Shown here piece after piece: positions 26,340 through 33,811 of a stretch of 33,811 nucleotides of DNA. Position 1 is the stretch's first letter. Every line of letters starts with the position of its first letter. The DNA lies in NCBI GenBank assembly GCA_900316455.1, contig ONCX01000030.1, forward strand, positions 1 to 33,811, given 5' to 3'. The stretch is from an uncultured Eubacteriales bacterium. Lineage in GTDB: Bacteria > Bacillota > Clostridia > Oscillospirales > Acutalibacteraceae. The position numbers and the translations under genes were made by a program. The notes under the pieces were generated by a model that had not been told where the DNA came from, did not search any database, and saw nothing but the letters and a program-made list of their open reading frames with translations.

Positions 26340-26692
26340 CTGTCGTCAAGCTCGGAAAGGCGCAGACGAACGCCCTGCAGCTCACGGCGGAGACGCTCTA
26401 TTTCACGCTTTGCCTCTTCGGCTTCCAGTCTGGAGCGTTCGCTCTCTTCAATATATGCCTTGATCTGTGTGCGAAGGCTGTCCGCCGTAATATTTGCCTT
26501 TTTGCATTCGTCGGCGTAACTCAGCGCACAGAGAACTGCCGCCATTGTGGTTGAAACCCTGTCGCTGCCCGCCATCATCTTGTTCATTCGGGAATCAACG
26601 TCGTCGCCTATTGCCCTGATGTAGCTTTCGTCGTCCTCTGAGGAAATGTAGTAATCGGTTCCGCATACATTAAGACGTACCTTGTTTTTCAT
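26336..26692 (-). CDS. zapA: cell division protein ZapA
   Basis: A 118-residue protein. The N-terminal ZapA globular domain has V.LNVCGTDYYISSEDDESYIRAIGDDVDSRMNKMM, followed by a helix and a long C-terminal coiled coil (about 70-118, ERSRLEAEEAKREIERLRREL). ZapA bundles FtsZ filaments and stabilises the Z-ring. AAAGGAG lies about 14 nt upstream, which is further than usual. A TATAAT (26746-26741, - strand) lies about 50 bp upstream with a poor -35. It overlaps the U32 gene by 4 bases. Confidence 0.88.
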   Translation of the reverse strand: MKNKVRLNVCGTDYYISSEDDESYIRAIGDDVDSRMNKMMAGSDRVSTTMAAVLCALSYADECKKANITADSLRTQIKAYIEESERSRLEAEEAKREIERLRRELQGVRLRLSELDDR

Positions 26693-26740
26693 GATTGAAA
26701 ATCATACTCCTTTTGCAATACTGCATAGTTATACCCAATC

Positions 26741-26746
26741 ATTATA
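26741..26746 (-). promoter_or_regulatory. possible -10 element of the zapA operon
   Basis: TATAAT on the - strand, about 49 bp upstream of the zapA ATG. The matching -35 position (TTCCAA) is weak, so this is tentative. Confidence 0.35.
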
Positions 26747-26830
26747 ATACATAAATCTCCGAGTTGGAAGTGTATTTTATCAGATTTACAAAAACTTTTA
26801 AATTTTTGGCTTTTGACTGTCCGCTTATCC

Positions 26831-26859
26831 TTGAAAAAACAAAGTGCGTATGATATAAT
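26831..26859 (+). promoter_or_regulatory. promoter of the VanZ-like gene
   Basis: TTGAAA (26831-26836), a 17-bp spacer and TATAAT (26854-26859) lie 36 bp upstream of the TTG start. Confidence 0.75.
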
Positions 26860-26894
26860 ATAATCCAGTTATTGTGAATACGGAGGATTTTTGA

Positions 26895-27371
26895 TTGAAA
26901 ATAAAATATTCACGCAAATCTGTTGCCTTTTTTTCGATCACATTTATATGGATGGTCGTGATTTTCATTTTTTCCGCCCAGAATGGAGACGAATCTTCCG
27001 ATACCAGCGGATTCCTGCTTGGGCTGCTGTGCGACATTTTCAGGATTGAGCCGTCTCCTGAGGACGCTTCCATGATGAGCTTTCTTATCAGAAAAGCGGC
27101 TCACATGACGGAATTCGGAGTGCTTGCTCTGCTCTGGCTCGGTACGCTGCGAAGCGGACTTCGCAAGGCTCTTTGGAATTATCCCGCCGCGTTCGCACTC
27201 TCTTCATTCTATGCTGCAACAGACGAAATTCATCAGCTTTTTGTAAGCGACCGCGCCGGACAGGTGACCGATTGGCTTATTGACAGCGCGGGAGCGACGG
27301 TTTTTTTGATATGCGCGTGGATTTTTTCAAGGACATGCGCCGGAACAGCCGATAATCGTAACGACGCGTAA
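26895..27371 (+). CDS. VanZ family membrane protein
   Basis: A 158-residue protein with four hydrophobic segments and VanZ signature motifs: FSAQNGDESSDTSG after the first helix, IRKAAHMTEFGVLALLW, and TDEIHQLFVSDRAGQVTDWLIDSAGA. VanZ of Tn1546 gives low-level teicoplanin resistance, but chromosomal relatives are widespread in Clostridia and mostly have no known role. There is no vanA-type cluster here, so resistance should not be assumed. The start is TTG, with CGGAGG about 8 nt upstream. It is divergent from zapA and appears to be a single-gene unit. Confidence 0.88.
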   Translation: MKIKYSRKSVAFFSITFIWMVVIFIFSAQNGDESSDTSGFLLGLLCDIFRIEPSPEDASMMSFLIRKAAHMTEFGVLALLWLGTLRSGLRKALWNYPAAFALSSFYAATDEIHQLFVSDRAGQVTDWLIDSAGATVFLICAWIFSRTCAGTADNRNDA

Positions 27372-27379
27372 ATCCGGAA

Positions 27380-27425
27380 TTAACGCGGAATTATTTTATG
27401 AATATCACTCTGCGTTAAATTTTTA
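27380..27425 (+). terminator. possible terminator after the VanZ-like gene
   Basis: TTAACGC (27380-27386) pairs with GCGTTAA (27412-27418), followed by ATTTTTAT. The stem is only 7 bp around a long loop, so this is moderate evidence. Confidence 0.4.
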
Positions 27426-27462
27426 TATTAAATAATTCTAAGAAGAAAAGGATGATGACAAA

Positions 27463-28470
27463 ATGGCAATTCTCGTAACAGGCGGAGCCGGATTCATCGG
27501 TTCGCACACATGTGTCGTGCTTCAGGAGGCAGGATATGATATTGTCGTGGTTGACAATTTCTCAAATTCAAAGCCGGAAGCGCTTAACCGCATCAAGAAA
27601 ATCACAGGAAAGGATTTCAGATTCTATGAAGCCGACATTCTTGACGCGGAGGCTATGAAAAAAATCTTTGAGGAAAACAAGATAGACGCTGTAATTCATT
27701 TCGCCGGACTTAAAGCCGTCGGTGAGTCTGTCGCAAAGCCTATCGAATATTACCACAACAATATCACCGGAAGCCTCGTGTTGTTTGACGCTATGAGAAA
27801 TCACGGCTGCAAGACAATAGTATTTTCCTCATCAGCTACTGTCTATGGAATGAACAATACTCCGCCGTTTGTTGAAACCATGCCGCTTTCAACGACAAAT
27901 CCATATGGTTCGACCAAGCTCTTTATAGAGGACATACTCCGCGATATTTGCGTATCCGATCCGGAATGGAGCGTAATGCTGCTCAGGTATTTCAATCCTA
28001 TCGGAGCGCATCCTTCAGGACTTATCGGAGAAAGCCCGAATGACATTCCAAACAATCTCTTCCCGTATATCGCAAGCGTTGCTGTCGGCAGACTGGAGAA
28101 GCTCGGCGTATTCGGCGACGATTATCCCACGGTTGACGGTACGGGCGTGCGCGATTACATTCACGTCATGGATCTTGCCGACGGACATGTGTGCGCTCTC
28201 AGATACGCTCTGGAACACAAGGGCGCAGAGGCGGTCAATCTCGGTACGGGCAAGGGAACCAGCGTGCTTCAGGCTGTTGCCGCCTTTGAAGCGGGCAGCG
28301 GAATGCCCGTACCGTATGTAATAAAGCCCCGCAGACCCGGAGACATTGCCGAATGCTACGCCGACTGCTCAAAGGCAAAGCAGCTTCTCGGCTGGGAGGC
28401 AAAGCTCAACATGAAGGATATGTGCCGCGACGGCTGGAATTTCATCAAGAACAATCCCAACGGACTTTAA
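27463..28470 (+). CDS. galE: UDP-glucose 4-epimerase
   Basis: GalE interconverts UDP-glucose and UDP-galactose using bound NAD+, feeding galactose use and cell-surface glycans. The 335-residue length is normal. The NAD site GGAGFIGSH is at 7-15, DNFSNS at 31-36, the catalytic FSSSATVYG at 121-129 and YGSTK with Tyr148 and Lys152. Later features are RYFNPIGAHPSG and GTGVRDYIHVMDLADGH. All are intact. The ATG follows AAAAGGATGATG. The next gene, a polytopic DUF6020 protein, begins 30 nt downstream, so a shared role in surface polysaccharide is plausible. No other gal gene is near. Confidence 0.97.
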   Translation: MAILVTGGAGFIGSHTCVVLQEAGYDIVVVDNFSNSKPEALNRIKKITGKDFRFYEADILDAEAMKKIFEENKIDAVIHFAGLKAVGESVAKPIEYYHNNITGSLVLFDAMRNHGCKTIVFSSSATVYGMNNTPPFVETMPLSTTNPYGSTKLFIEDILRDICVSDPEWSVMLLRYFNPIGAHPSGLIGESPNDIPNNLFPYIASVAVGRLEKLGVFGDDYPTVDGTGVRDYIHVMDLADGHVCALRYALEHKGAEAVNLGTGKGTSVLQAVAAFEAGSGMPVPYVIKPRRPGDIAECYADCSKAKQLLGWEAKLNMKDMCRDGWNFIKNNPNGL

Positions 28471-28500
28471 TGCATAAATAATTAAAGGAGTTATACAGCA

Positions 28501-30387
28501 ATGCGTTTTTTTCCATCTGACAGCGTGAATGAATCGGTGAGCCGTGTTATAACGGCATTGAAGAACCGGTCGCCCCGCGTATCGTTTTGCATGTCGCTCT
28601 GCAATTCACTGATATGCACGCTTCTGCTGCCTTCGTTTCTTTCCGACGGGTCAATAGGATTTTCAAACAGTTTTTTATCATTGGTTTACGCGGCGGTTCT
28701 GTTTGCGCTGTTCAGATGGTATCTTGAAAAAAAACACGGCAGGAGAGAGCTTGTGCTGACTCATATCTTCGGATTCATGCTGTCCTGCATGACTGCCATT
28801 GGCAGCGCTGTCGGGAATACGGGAAAATTCCTTCCCGCAGGCGCGGCTCTCTGCCTTTCGATACTTATTTATACGCATGTTTTTGCCTGTGCCGTTTCGC
28901 TTCTGTGGTCCAAGCTCGGCGAATTCCATGTTATTGAGAGGAATACGTCGGCTTCGCGGCTTGACGGTTGGATTTCCTATGCCGTGTCACGCCCGTGGAT
29001 CGTCATGCTGATTTTGATTGCGTGCTGGCTTCCGTGCTACATAGCACTTTTCCCCGGCGGCTTCTCCTACGATATGGCAGTGGAATTCGAGCAGCAGTAC
29101 TCAATTTACAGCAGCGATTTTCCGCGGCTACATACTGTCCTTATTATAGGATTCATCAACGCAGCGCATTCGCTGTTCGGTTCATACAACGCCGGAATTG
29201 CCATATACGCGGGAATCCAGATGACGCTGTTTTCGGCACTGTTCACTTATATGCTTGTGAGCTTTTACAGACGCGGAGTCCGGAGAGCCTTTATTTTGTT
29301 TTTCGCGGCTTATTTTTCCCTTTTTCCCGTCATTCACCTTATAGTCACGCATACGGGAAGAGATACGCTTTTTGCCGGATTGCTTACGTTCCTTGTATTC
29401 CTGATGTATCAGATTGCATGTGACGCAAAGGAATTTTTCGCTTCCGCTTTCAAACCCGTGCTTCTGGGCGCTGTGCTTTCGCTGACGCTGCTTTCCAGAA
29501 ATAACAGCGGCGAGTTTTTGATGCTGCTTCTGCTTGTAGGGCTGAATCTGTTTGTGTTGCTGAAATCGCGCCGCTTAAAAATTAATTTAAAAGGAATAAA
29601 GCTTTTCTGCATATCCAATGTTGCCGTGTTCGCTTTGCTTTCGCTCGTTCTCGCGGCTATCTGCCGTCCTATGTCGCCGGCAAATCCGAGAGCTTCGATG
29701 TCGCTTGTCGGACAGACCTTTGTCAGAGCTTACATAGACGAGCCGGAAAAATGGTCGGCTCAGGAGAAGGCTGCCTTTGCCCATTATGTCAGAATGGAGG
29801 ATTTCAGATATTGTCCTGAATGTGCGGATTATTCAAAGAATCTCCTTCAGAATATCAAGGGCGGGAAAAATACCGTCGCTTTTGTGAAGATGTGGCTTAA
29901 AATGGGGATTAAATGCCCGCGCTCCTACTTTAATGCCATTGCCGCTCAGACAAGGTATATCTGGTATCCCGACAGTCTGATAGACGGATATGTCAGGGCG
30001 GAAATTTATAAGACCGAGAAATGCTACTTTGTCACAGGAGTTGAAAAGCCGGGGACAAGAGTACCTCTTTGGCCGGAGGGCGAGGAGTTTTACAGGAAGA
30101 TAGGCAAGGATGTGTCTTTTGAGAAAATCCCTGTTTTATCCATGATTTTTTCGATAGGGTTTCAATACTGGCTTCTGCTTAACTGTCTTTTTTACGCGGT
30201 ATACAGGCGTCGTAAAAAACTGCTTATCCCACTCGCGGTCATATTCGTTTATCTTGCTTTCTGCTTCTTTATTCCGCTTGTGATCATGAGGTATTTTATG
30301 CCGCTGTTCCTTTTATTCCCGCTTACCGTTATCATGACTGTTGATCACGGATCTGATTTACCAAAAATTCAAAAGGACGTGAAATAG
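28501..30387 (+). CDS. DUF6020 family polytopic membrane protein
   Basis: A 628-residue protein with about eleven to thirteen hydrophobic segments and one large soluble loop (about 395-530). The motif CYIALFPGGFSYDMAVEFEQQY (Pro185 to Tyr200) and the following PRLHTVLIIGF resemble DUF6020 proteins, which look like GT-C membrane glycosyltransferases. In that fold an acidic residue in the first outside loop is catalytic, and the Asp191 region is the candidate here. Activity and substrate are inferred only. The ATG follows AAAGGAG. It lies directly behind galE and 1 nt ahead of the DUF4250 gene, so the three are probably co-transcribed. It ends in TAG, which shows that TAG is a working stop here. 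Confidence 0.8.
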   Translation: MRFFPSDSVNESVSRVITALKNRSPRVSFCMSLCNSLICTLLLPSFLSDGSIGFSNSFLSLVYAAVLFALFRWYLEKKHGRRELVLTHIFGFMLSCMTAIGSAVGNTGKFLPAGAALCLSILIYTHVFACAVSLLWSKLGEFHVIERNTSASRLDGWISYAVSRPWIVMLILIACWLPCYIALFPGGFSYDMAVEFEQQYSIYSSDFPRLHTVLIIGFINAAHSLFGSYNAGIAIYAGIQMTLFSALFTYMLVSFYRRGVRRAFILFFAAYFSLFPVIHLIVTHTGRDTLFAGLLTFLVFLMYQIACDAKEFFASAFKPVLLGAVLSLTLLSRNNSGEFLMLLLLVGLNLFVLLKSRRLKINLKGIKLFCISNVAVFALLSLVLAAICRPMSPANPRASMSLVGQTFVRAYIDEPEKWSAQEKAAFAHYVRMEDFRYCPECADYSKNLLQNIKGGKNTVAFVKMWLKMGIKCPRSYFNAIAAQTRYIWYPDSLIDGYVRAEIYKTEKCYFVTGVEKPGTRVPLWPEGEEFYRKIGKDVSFEKIPVLSMIFSIGFQYWLLLNCLFYAVYRRRKKLLIPLAVIFVYLAFCFFIPLVIMRYFMPLFLLFPLTVIMTVDHGSDLPKIQKDVK

Positions 30388-30388
30388 T

Positions 30389-30571
30389 ATGACGGATAAA
30401 TTGCCGCAGGATAAATTTATGCTTCTGAGCGTTATCAATACATTGCTGAGGGATAAATATTCCGATCTTGACGCGCTCTGCGACGATCTTGACGCGGAGA
30501 CGGACGAGATAACCGAGGCGCTCCGTTCAATCGGATATGAATATGACCGGAAGCTAAATCGCTTTTGCTGA
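30389..30571 (+). CDS. DUF4250 family small protein
   Basis: The 60-residue protein matches DUF4250: LPQDKFMLLSVINTLLRDKYSDLDALCDDLDAE...ITEALRSIGYEYDRKLNRF. The function is unknown. It is wholly helical and acidic and might be an HTH-like or protein-binding module. It starts one base after the DUF6020 stop, with AAGGACG as the ribosome site inside the end of that gene. A terminator follows. Confidence 0.88.
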   Translation: MTDKLPQDKFMLLSVINTLLRDKYSDLDALCDDLDAETDEITEALRSIGYEYDRKLNRFC

Positions 30572-30586
30572 TGGATTCACAATAAT

Positions 30587-30637
30587 AAAAACGACGAACC
30601 AAGCGGATTTTTTCCGTCTCTGTCCGTCGTTTTTTTC
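30587..30637. terminator. bidirectional terminator between the DUF4250 gene and spoVAD
   Basis: AAAACGACG (30587-30595) pairs with CGTCGTTTT (30625-30633), with inner GGA/TCC pairing. A- and T-runs on both sides let it serve both convergent genes. Confidence 0.8.
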
Positions 30638-30643
30638 TCGATT

Positions 30644-31633
30644 TTATACCGTCTGCAATTCAATCAGATGGGCAACTCCCGGAATGCTTTCGCCCTGCCA
30701 TGAGCTTGTAGTTGACATAAGTGCGCCTGTTGCGACAGCAATTATATGATGAAGCTCCCCGTCAAGCATTCTCTGCATTATATTGGAACATAGCACGCTG
30801 CCTATGCAGCCGCAGCCGGAGCCGCCGGCATGCACGTCCTGAGCTTCGCGGTCGAATATCATCATTCCGCAGTCGTTGTGTTTTTCGCCGAGGTCTGTTC
30901 CTTCACGCAAAAGAAGCTGCCGCATAAGGTCGCTTCCGACAAATCCGAGATCCCCTGTGAATATCATGTCGTAATCATTTGGGGAAGTTCCGGTATCGGT
31001 CAAAAATCGCTTTATTGTGTCCGCCGCAGCGGGCGCCATTGCCGCGCCCATATTGCAGGGATCCTTTATGCCGAGGTCGTCGATTATTCCTATGCAGGCG
31101 GAGTTTACCGCTATTCTGCCGCCTTGTCCCAACACGGCTGCGCCCGCGCCGGTCACTGTCCATTGTGCCGACGGACTGCGCTGGCCGCCGTATCCGAGAG
31201 GCGTGCGGAACTGCCGTTCCGACGAGCAGAAATGCGAAGAAGTGACAGCCGCGCAGATGTTCGCGGCGCCCGATTCCACAAATACAGCCGCGTTTATCAG
31301 CGCTTCAACCATAGTTGAGCATGCGCCGTACATTCCCATGTGTGGTACGCCGAGACTTCTCAGCCCGAATGTGGACGCAATGCACTGATTGAGCAGGTCT
31401 CCTGAAAACATCACGTCGATGTTCGCTGCTGGAAGAGCAGCCTTATCGAGCGCAATATTAATTGCCTCCTGCTGAAGCGTACTTTCCGCTTTTTCCCACG
31501 ATACCTGTCCGAGCATGGGATCCTCGTGAACCTTGTCGAAGCTTTCGCCCTCCTTTTTTCCGGCTACTCCGGCGAACGCGAGCACCGTAGGCTTCATATC
31601 GAATCTGAACGTACCCCTTTGCAGTCTTTGCAA
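30644..31633 (-). CDS. spoVAD: stage V sporulation protein AD
   Basis: SpoVAD has a thiolase-like fold. In Bacillus it binds dipicolinic acid during its uptake into the forespore. The 329-residue product shows the family pattern: TFRF...VAGKKEGESF at the start, then VMFSGDLLNQCIASTFGLRSLGVPHMGMYGACSTMVEAL, and late EKHNDCGMMIFD and HAGGSGCGCIGSVLCSN. The TTG at 31633 is preferred. GGGGGA lies 7 nt upstream, and the alignment with other SpoVAD starts (xRLGxQTFRF) begins there. The upstream ATG at 31648 has no ribosome site. The usual partners spoVAC and spoVAE are not beside it. In sporeformers it is transcribed in the forespore, but I could not identify a sigma-G promoter here. Confidence 0.93.
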   Translation of the reverse strand: MQRLQRGTFRFDMKPTVLAFAGVAGKKEGESFDKVHEDPMLGQVSWEKAESTLQQEAINIALDKAALPAANIDVMFSGDLLNQCIASTFGLRSLGVPHMGMYGACSTMVEALINAAVFVESGAANICAAVTSSHFCSSERQFRTPLGYGGQRSPSAQWTVTGAGAAVLGQGGRIAVNSACIGIIDDLGIKDPCNMGAAMAPAAADTIKRFLTDTGTSPNDYDMIFTGDLGFVGSDLMRQLLLREGTDLGEKHNDCGMMIFDREAQDVHAGGSGCGCIGSVLCSNIMQRMLDGELHHIIAVATGALMSTTSSWQGESIPGVAHLIELQTV

Positions 31634-31744
31634 AATAAATTCCCCCATAATAATGTGAAATGTGTTAATTATATTATTTCCATGAGTTGCTTAGATTATG
31701 TCATGTTGCCTGTGTAAAATTTTCTGAGATATTCGGCTGGACTA

Positions 31745-31773
31745 TTGCAAATTTATCATTTATATTGTATATT
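31745..31773 (+). promoter_or_regulatory. possible promoter of trkA
   Basis: TTGCAA (31745-31750), a 17-bp spacer and TATATT (31768-31773) lie 55 bp upstream of the ATG. I see no c-di-AMP riboswitch in this 194-bp gap. Confidence 0.5.
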
Positions 31774-31827
31774 ATAAATTGGATTAGTTTTTATTCTGCT
31801 TATTCTTTACAATGAGGAAGGAAACAT

Positions 31828-33180
31828 ATGAACATTATCATCGTTGGCAGCGGCAAGGTCGGCAGAGCGCTCACCCGTCAGCTTGCAAGAGAAAATCACA
31901 ACGTTGTGGTGATTGACAGGGATCCGCAGGTAGTCGAGGATCTTATCAACGCGTTCGATGTAAACGGCATATGCGGCAACGGCGCGTGCTACGATATTCA
32001 GAAGCAGGCTGGAGTTGACAAGGCTGATTTGCTTATATCCGTCACACAGACCGACGAGCTGAATATTCTCTGCTGTATGCTCGCAAAAAAGATGGGCTGC
32101 CGTCATTCCATAGCCCGCGTGCGTACTCCGGAGTATTCCAAGCAGCTTGATTTTATGCGTACAGGATTCGGTATAAGTATGCTTGTAAATCCCGAATATC
32201 TGGCAGCCAACGAGATATCCCGCATTCTCCGTTTTCCGTCGGCGATAAAGCTCGAACCGTTCGCAAACGGCCGCGTGGAGCTTGCTGAGATCGGAATTTC
32301 AGAGGGCAATGATCTCATAGGAAAGCCTGTCCATATAATCCATGAAAAATACCGCGTCAGCGTGCTGGTCTGTGCGGTCAAACGCGGCGATGAGGCGATT
32401 ATTCCAAACGGTGACTTTATTATCAAGCAGGGCGACCGCATCAGCGTTACCGCTTCACGTCCGGAGCTTGTGAGCTTCATGAAGAAGCTCGGTCTCTATC
32501 GCACACGCACCAAAAGGGTGATGATAGCCGGCGGCGGAAACGTGGGATATTATCTCGCACGTCAGCTCAGTGAATCCGGGCACACCGTCAGGGTTCTGGA
32601 AAAAAAGGAAATCCGCGCTCTGGAGCTTGGCGATATCCTTCCCGGCTCTGATATAATATGCGGCGACGCCACCGACAGAGAGCTTCTCAATGAACAGGGG
32701 CTTGCCAATCAGGACGCGTTCGTTGCGCTTATGGGACGCGATGAGGAAAACGCCATAATCTCAATGTACGCCAGGTCGCAGAATGTCGGCAAGGTAGTTA
32801 CAAAGGCGAGCCGCATTTCGACGGACGTTCTCAGCAGCATAGGACTTGATACCGTCATATCGGCGCAGGAGCTTGCCACTGACCGGATACTAAGCTATGT
32901 CCGCGCCCTGCACAATTCGGAAGGCACAGGCGTCCGCACGCTTTACCGTATAGTTGACGGGAAGGCGGAGGCGCTCGAATTCAGCGTTCCTAATGATTTT
33001 GAGTATATCGGCGTTACGTTCCGTGAGCTGAAGCTCATCGACAATCTTGTCATTGCCTGCATTATCCGCCGCAACAAGATTATATTCCCCCGCGGCGGAG
33101 ACTGTCTGGAAGCGGGTGATACGGTGATCGTTGTGACTTCCATCGAGAGCCTTCGCACTCTTGCGGATATTGTGGAATGA
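31828..33180 (+). CDS. trkA: Trk potassium uptake regulator TrkA
   Basis: TrkA is the cytoplasmic NAD(H)/nucleotide-binding gate of the TrkH potassium channel. The 450-residue length fits the duplicated form: RCK-N 1 (about 1-120, IIIVGSGKVGRAL), RCK-C 1 (about 140-215), RCK-N 2 (about 228-345, VMIAGGGNVGYYL) and RCK-C 2 (about 365-449). Both dinucleotide GxGxxG loops are intact, and acidic residues follow the second strands (VIDRD and VLEKK). The ATG follows AGGAAGG. It lies 12 nt upstream of trkH, a normal operon arrangement. Confidence 0.96.
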   Translation: MNIIIVGSGKVGRALTRQLARENHNVVVIDRDPQVVEDLINAFDVNGICGNGACYDIQKQAGVDKADLLISVTQTDELNILCCMLAKKMGCRHSIARVRTPEYSKQLDFMRTGFGISMLVNPEYLAANEISRILRFPSAIKLEPFANGRVELAEIGISEGNDLIGKPVHIIHEKYRVSVLVCAVKRGDEAIIPNGDFIIKQGDRISVTASRPELVSFMKKLGLYRTRTKRVMIAGGGNVGYYLARQLSESGHTVRVLEKKEIRALELGDILPGSDIICGDATDRELLNEQGLANQDAFVALMGRDEENAIISMYARSQNVGKVVTKASRISTDVLSSIGLDTVISAQELATDRILSYVRALHNSEGTGVRTLYRIVDGKAEALEFSVPNDFEYIGVTFRELKLIDNLVIACIIRRNKIIFPRGGDCLEAGDTVIVVTSIESLRTLADIVE

Positions 33181-33192
33181 GGCGGTGCGGAT

Positions 33193-33811
33193 ATGAATTA
33201 TCATATGATAAGATACATTCTGGGTCAGATAATGAAGCTGGAGGCTGCCCTTATGGGACTTCCTCTTCTTGTCTCGCTCTATTATCTTGACGAGGGAATG
33301 ATCCCGCTGCTGTCAGTCATGCTGCCGCTGGGTATTCTGGGATATATCCTCACCGGATTCAAGCCCAAAAATCAGAATATTTATGCCCGCGAGGGATTTG
33401 TGATAGTTGCCTTCGCGTGGATACTGCTTTCGGTTTTCGGCGCGCTGCCGTTTGTTATTAGCGGAAATATCCCCGATTATGTGGAGAAATATCCCCGATT
33501 ATGTGGACGCGTTCTTTGAAACCGTGTCCGGCTTTACAACCACAGGCTCTACGCTTGTTCCGGACGTGGAATCATTTCCCATGAGTCTTAAAATGTGGCG
33601 CAGCTTTACCCACTGGATTGGCGGTATGGGCGTGTTGGTTTTCGCGCTGGCGATACTTCCGGCGGGCAGCGCACAGTCGATGTACATTATGCGTGCCGAG
33701 GTTCCGGGTCCTTCTGTAGGCAAGCTTGTCGCAAAGACGCAGATAACGGCGAGGATACTTTACGGAATATATGTTTTCTTTACCGTTCTTGAAGCGGTAA
33801 TGCTCAGATTT
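33193..33811 (+). pseudogene. trkH: Trk potassium channel TrkH, frameshifted and partial
   Basis: TrkH is the membrane pore of the Trk potassium system. From the ATG at 33193 the protein reads normally for about 98 residues (ALPFVISGNIPDYV), then leaves frame and stops at 33519. A 22-bp unit at 33465-33486 is repeated at 33487-33507. Removing 22 bp restores the frame: DYVDAFFETVSGFTTTGST, then SLKMWRSFTHWIGGMGVLVFALAILPAG, continuing open to the window end. This includes the first selectivity-filter loop (TTTGST). So the gene is intact except for one tandem duplication. The true state (mutation, switchable repeat or assembly error) cannot be told from the sequence. The 3' end lies outside the window. 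Confidence 0.88.
33465..33507. repeat. 22-bp tandem duplication inside trkH
   Basis: Two direct copies with a 22-bp period: 33465-33486 and 33487-33507, identical over 21 bases, with no mismatch. The period is not a multiple of three, so it shifts the trkH frame. Confidence 0.95.

Noticed and set aside
26895-27371. Glycopeptide resistance from the VanZ-like gene
   Set aside because: Only a general VanZ-family protein is present. There is no vanH, vanA, vanX or vanRS nearby.
31634-31827. c-di-AMP or other riboswitch ahead of trkA
   Set aside because: The gap is very AT-rich and shows none of the conserved ydaO-type blocks. Only a moderate promoter is visible.

Overview
The window is a stretch of ordinary bacterial chromosome. 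It most likely comes from a spore-forming member of Clostridia (Bacillota), perhaps Oscillospiraceae/Ruminococcaceae-like. The support is a spoVAD gene, clostridial families (DUF1836, DUF4250, DUF3656-type U32), strong AGGAGG-type ribosome sites, TTGACA/TATAAT promoters with 17-bp spacers, AT-rich intergenic DNA, and a clostridial-type mre-pbp2-minD-mgsA order. This placement is an inference. I see no rRNA, tRNA, CRISPR array, insertion sequence or phage gene.

Layout. (1) 24-5338: a divergent pair (a zinc-ribbon gene broken by an in-frame TAG, and a DUF1836 regulator), then small zinc-ribbon genes, an NfeD-like membrane protein, a BspA-type leucine-rich-repeat lipoprotein and a flotillin. This looks like a membrane-microdomain locus. 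(2) 5488-13803: single-gene units on the + strand: a secreted endonuclease/exonuclease/phosphatase-fold lipoprotein, guaB, an acyltransferase-3 membrane enzyme, a TPP riboswitch plus attenuator and thiT, argF, and a zinc-ribbon/coiled-coil membrane protein. (3) 13808-26692: a long - strand block. Read in its own direction it runs zapA, a U32 protein, a transglutaminase-like lipoprotein, mreB, mreC, mreD, mrdA (PBP2), a MinD-like protein, an MgsA-like protein, and a secreted Ig-repeat protein. (4) 26831-30571: a VanZ-like gene, galE, a DUF6020 polytopic protein and a DUF4250 protein. (5) 30644-33811: spoVAD on the - strand, then trkA and a frameshifted trkH that runs off the window.

How the genes work together. 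The mre block is the elongation machinery: the MreB filament, the MreC/MreD scaffold and the PBP2 transpeptidase. It lies next to the division factor ZapA. The MinD-like protein has lost both Walker A lysines and the MgsA-like protein has lost the usual catalytic residues. They have their own promoter, and minC, minE and rodA are absent. NfeD plus flotillin is a known membrane-domain pairing. TrkA/TrkH form a potassium uptake system.

The most interesting points are the degenerate MinD/MgsA pair, the 22-bp tandem duplication that breaks trkH, the nonsense codon in the first gene, three helically phased AAATTCA repeats between the first two divergent promoters, and the flotillin/NfeD/LRR/zinc-ribbon neighbourhood.
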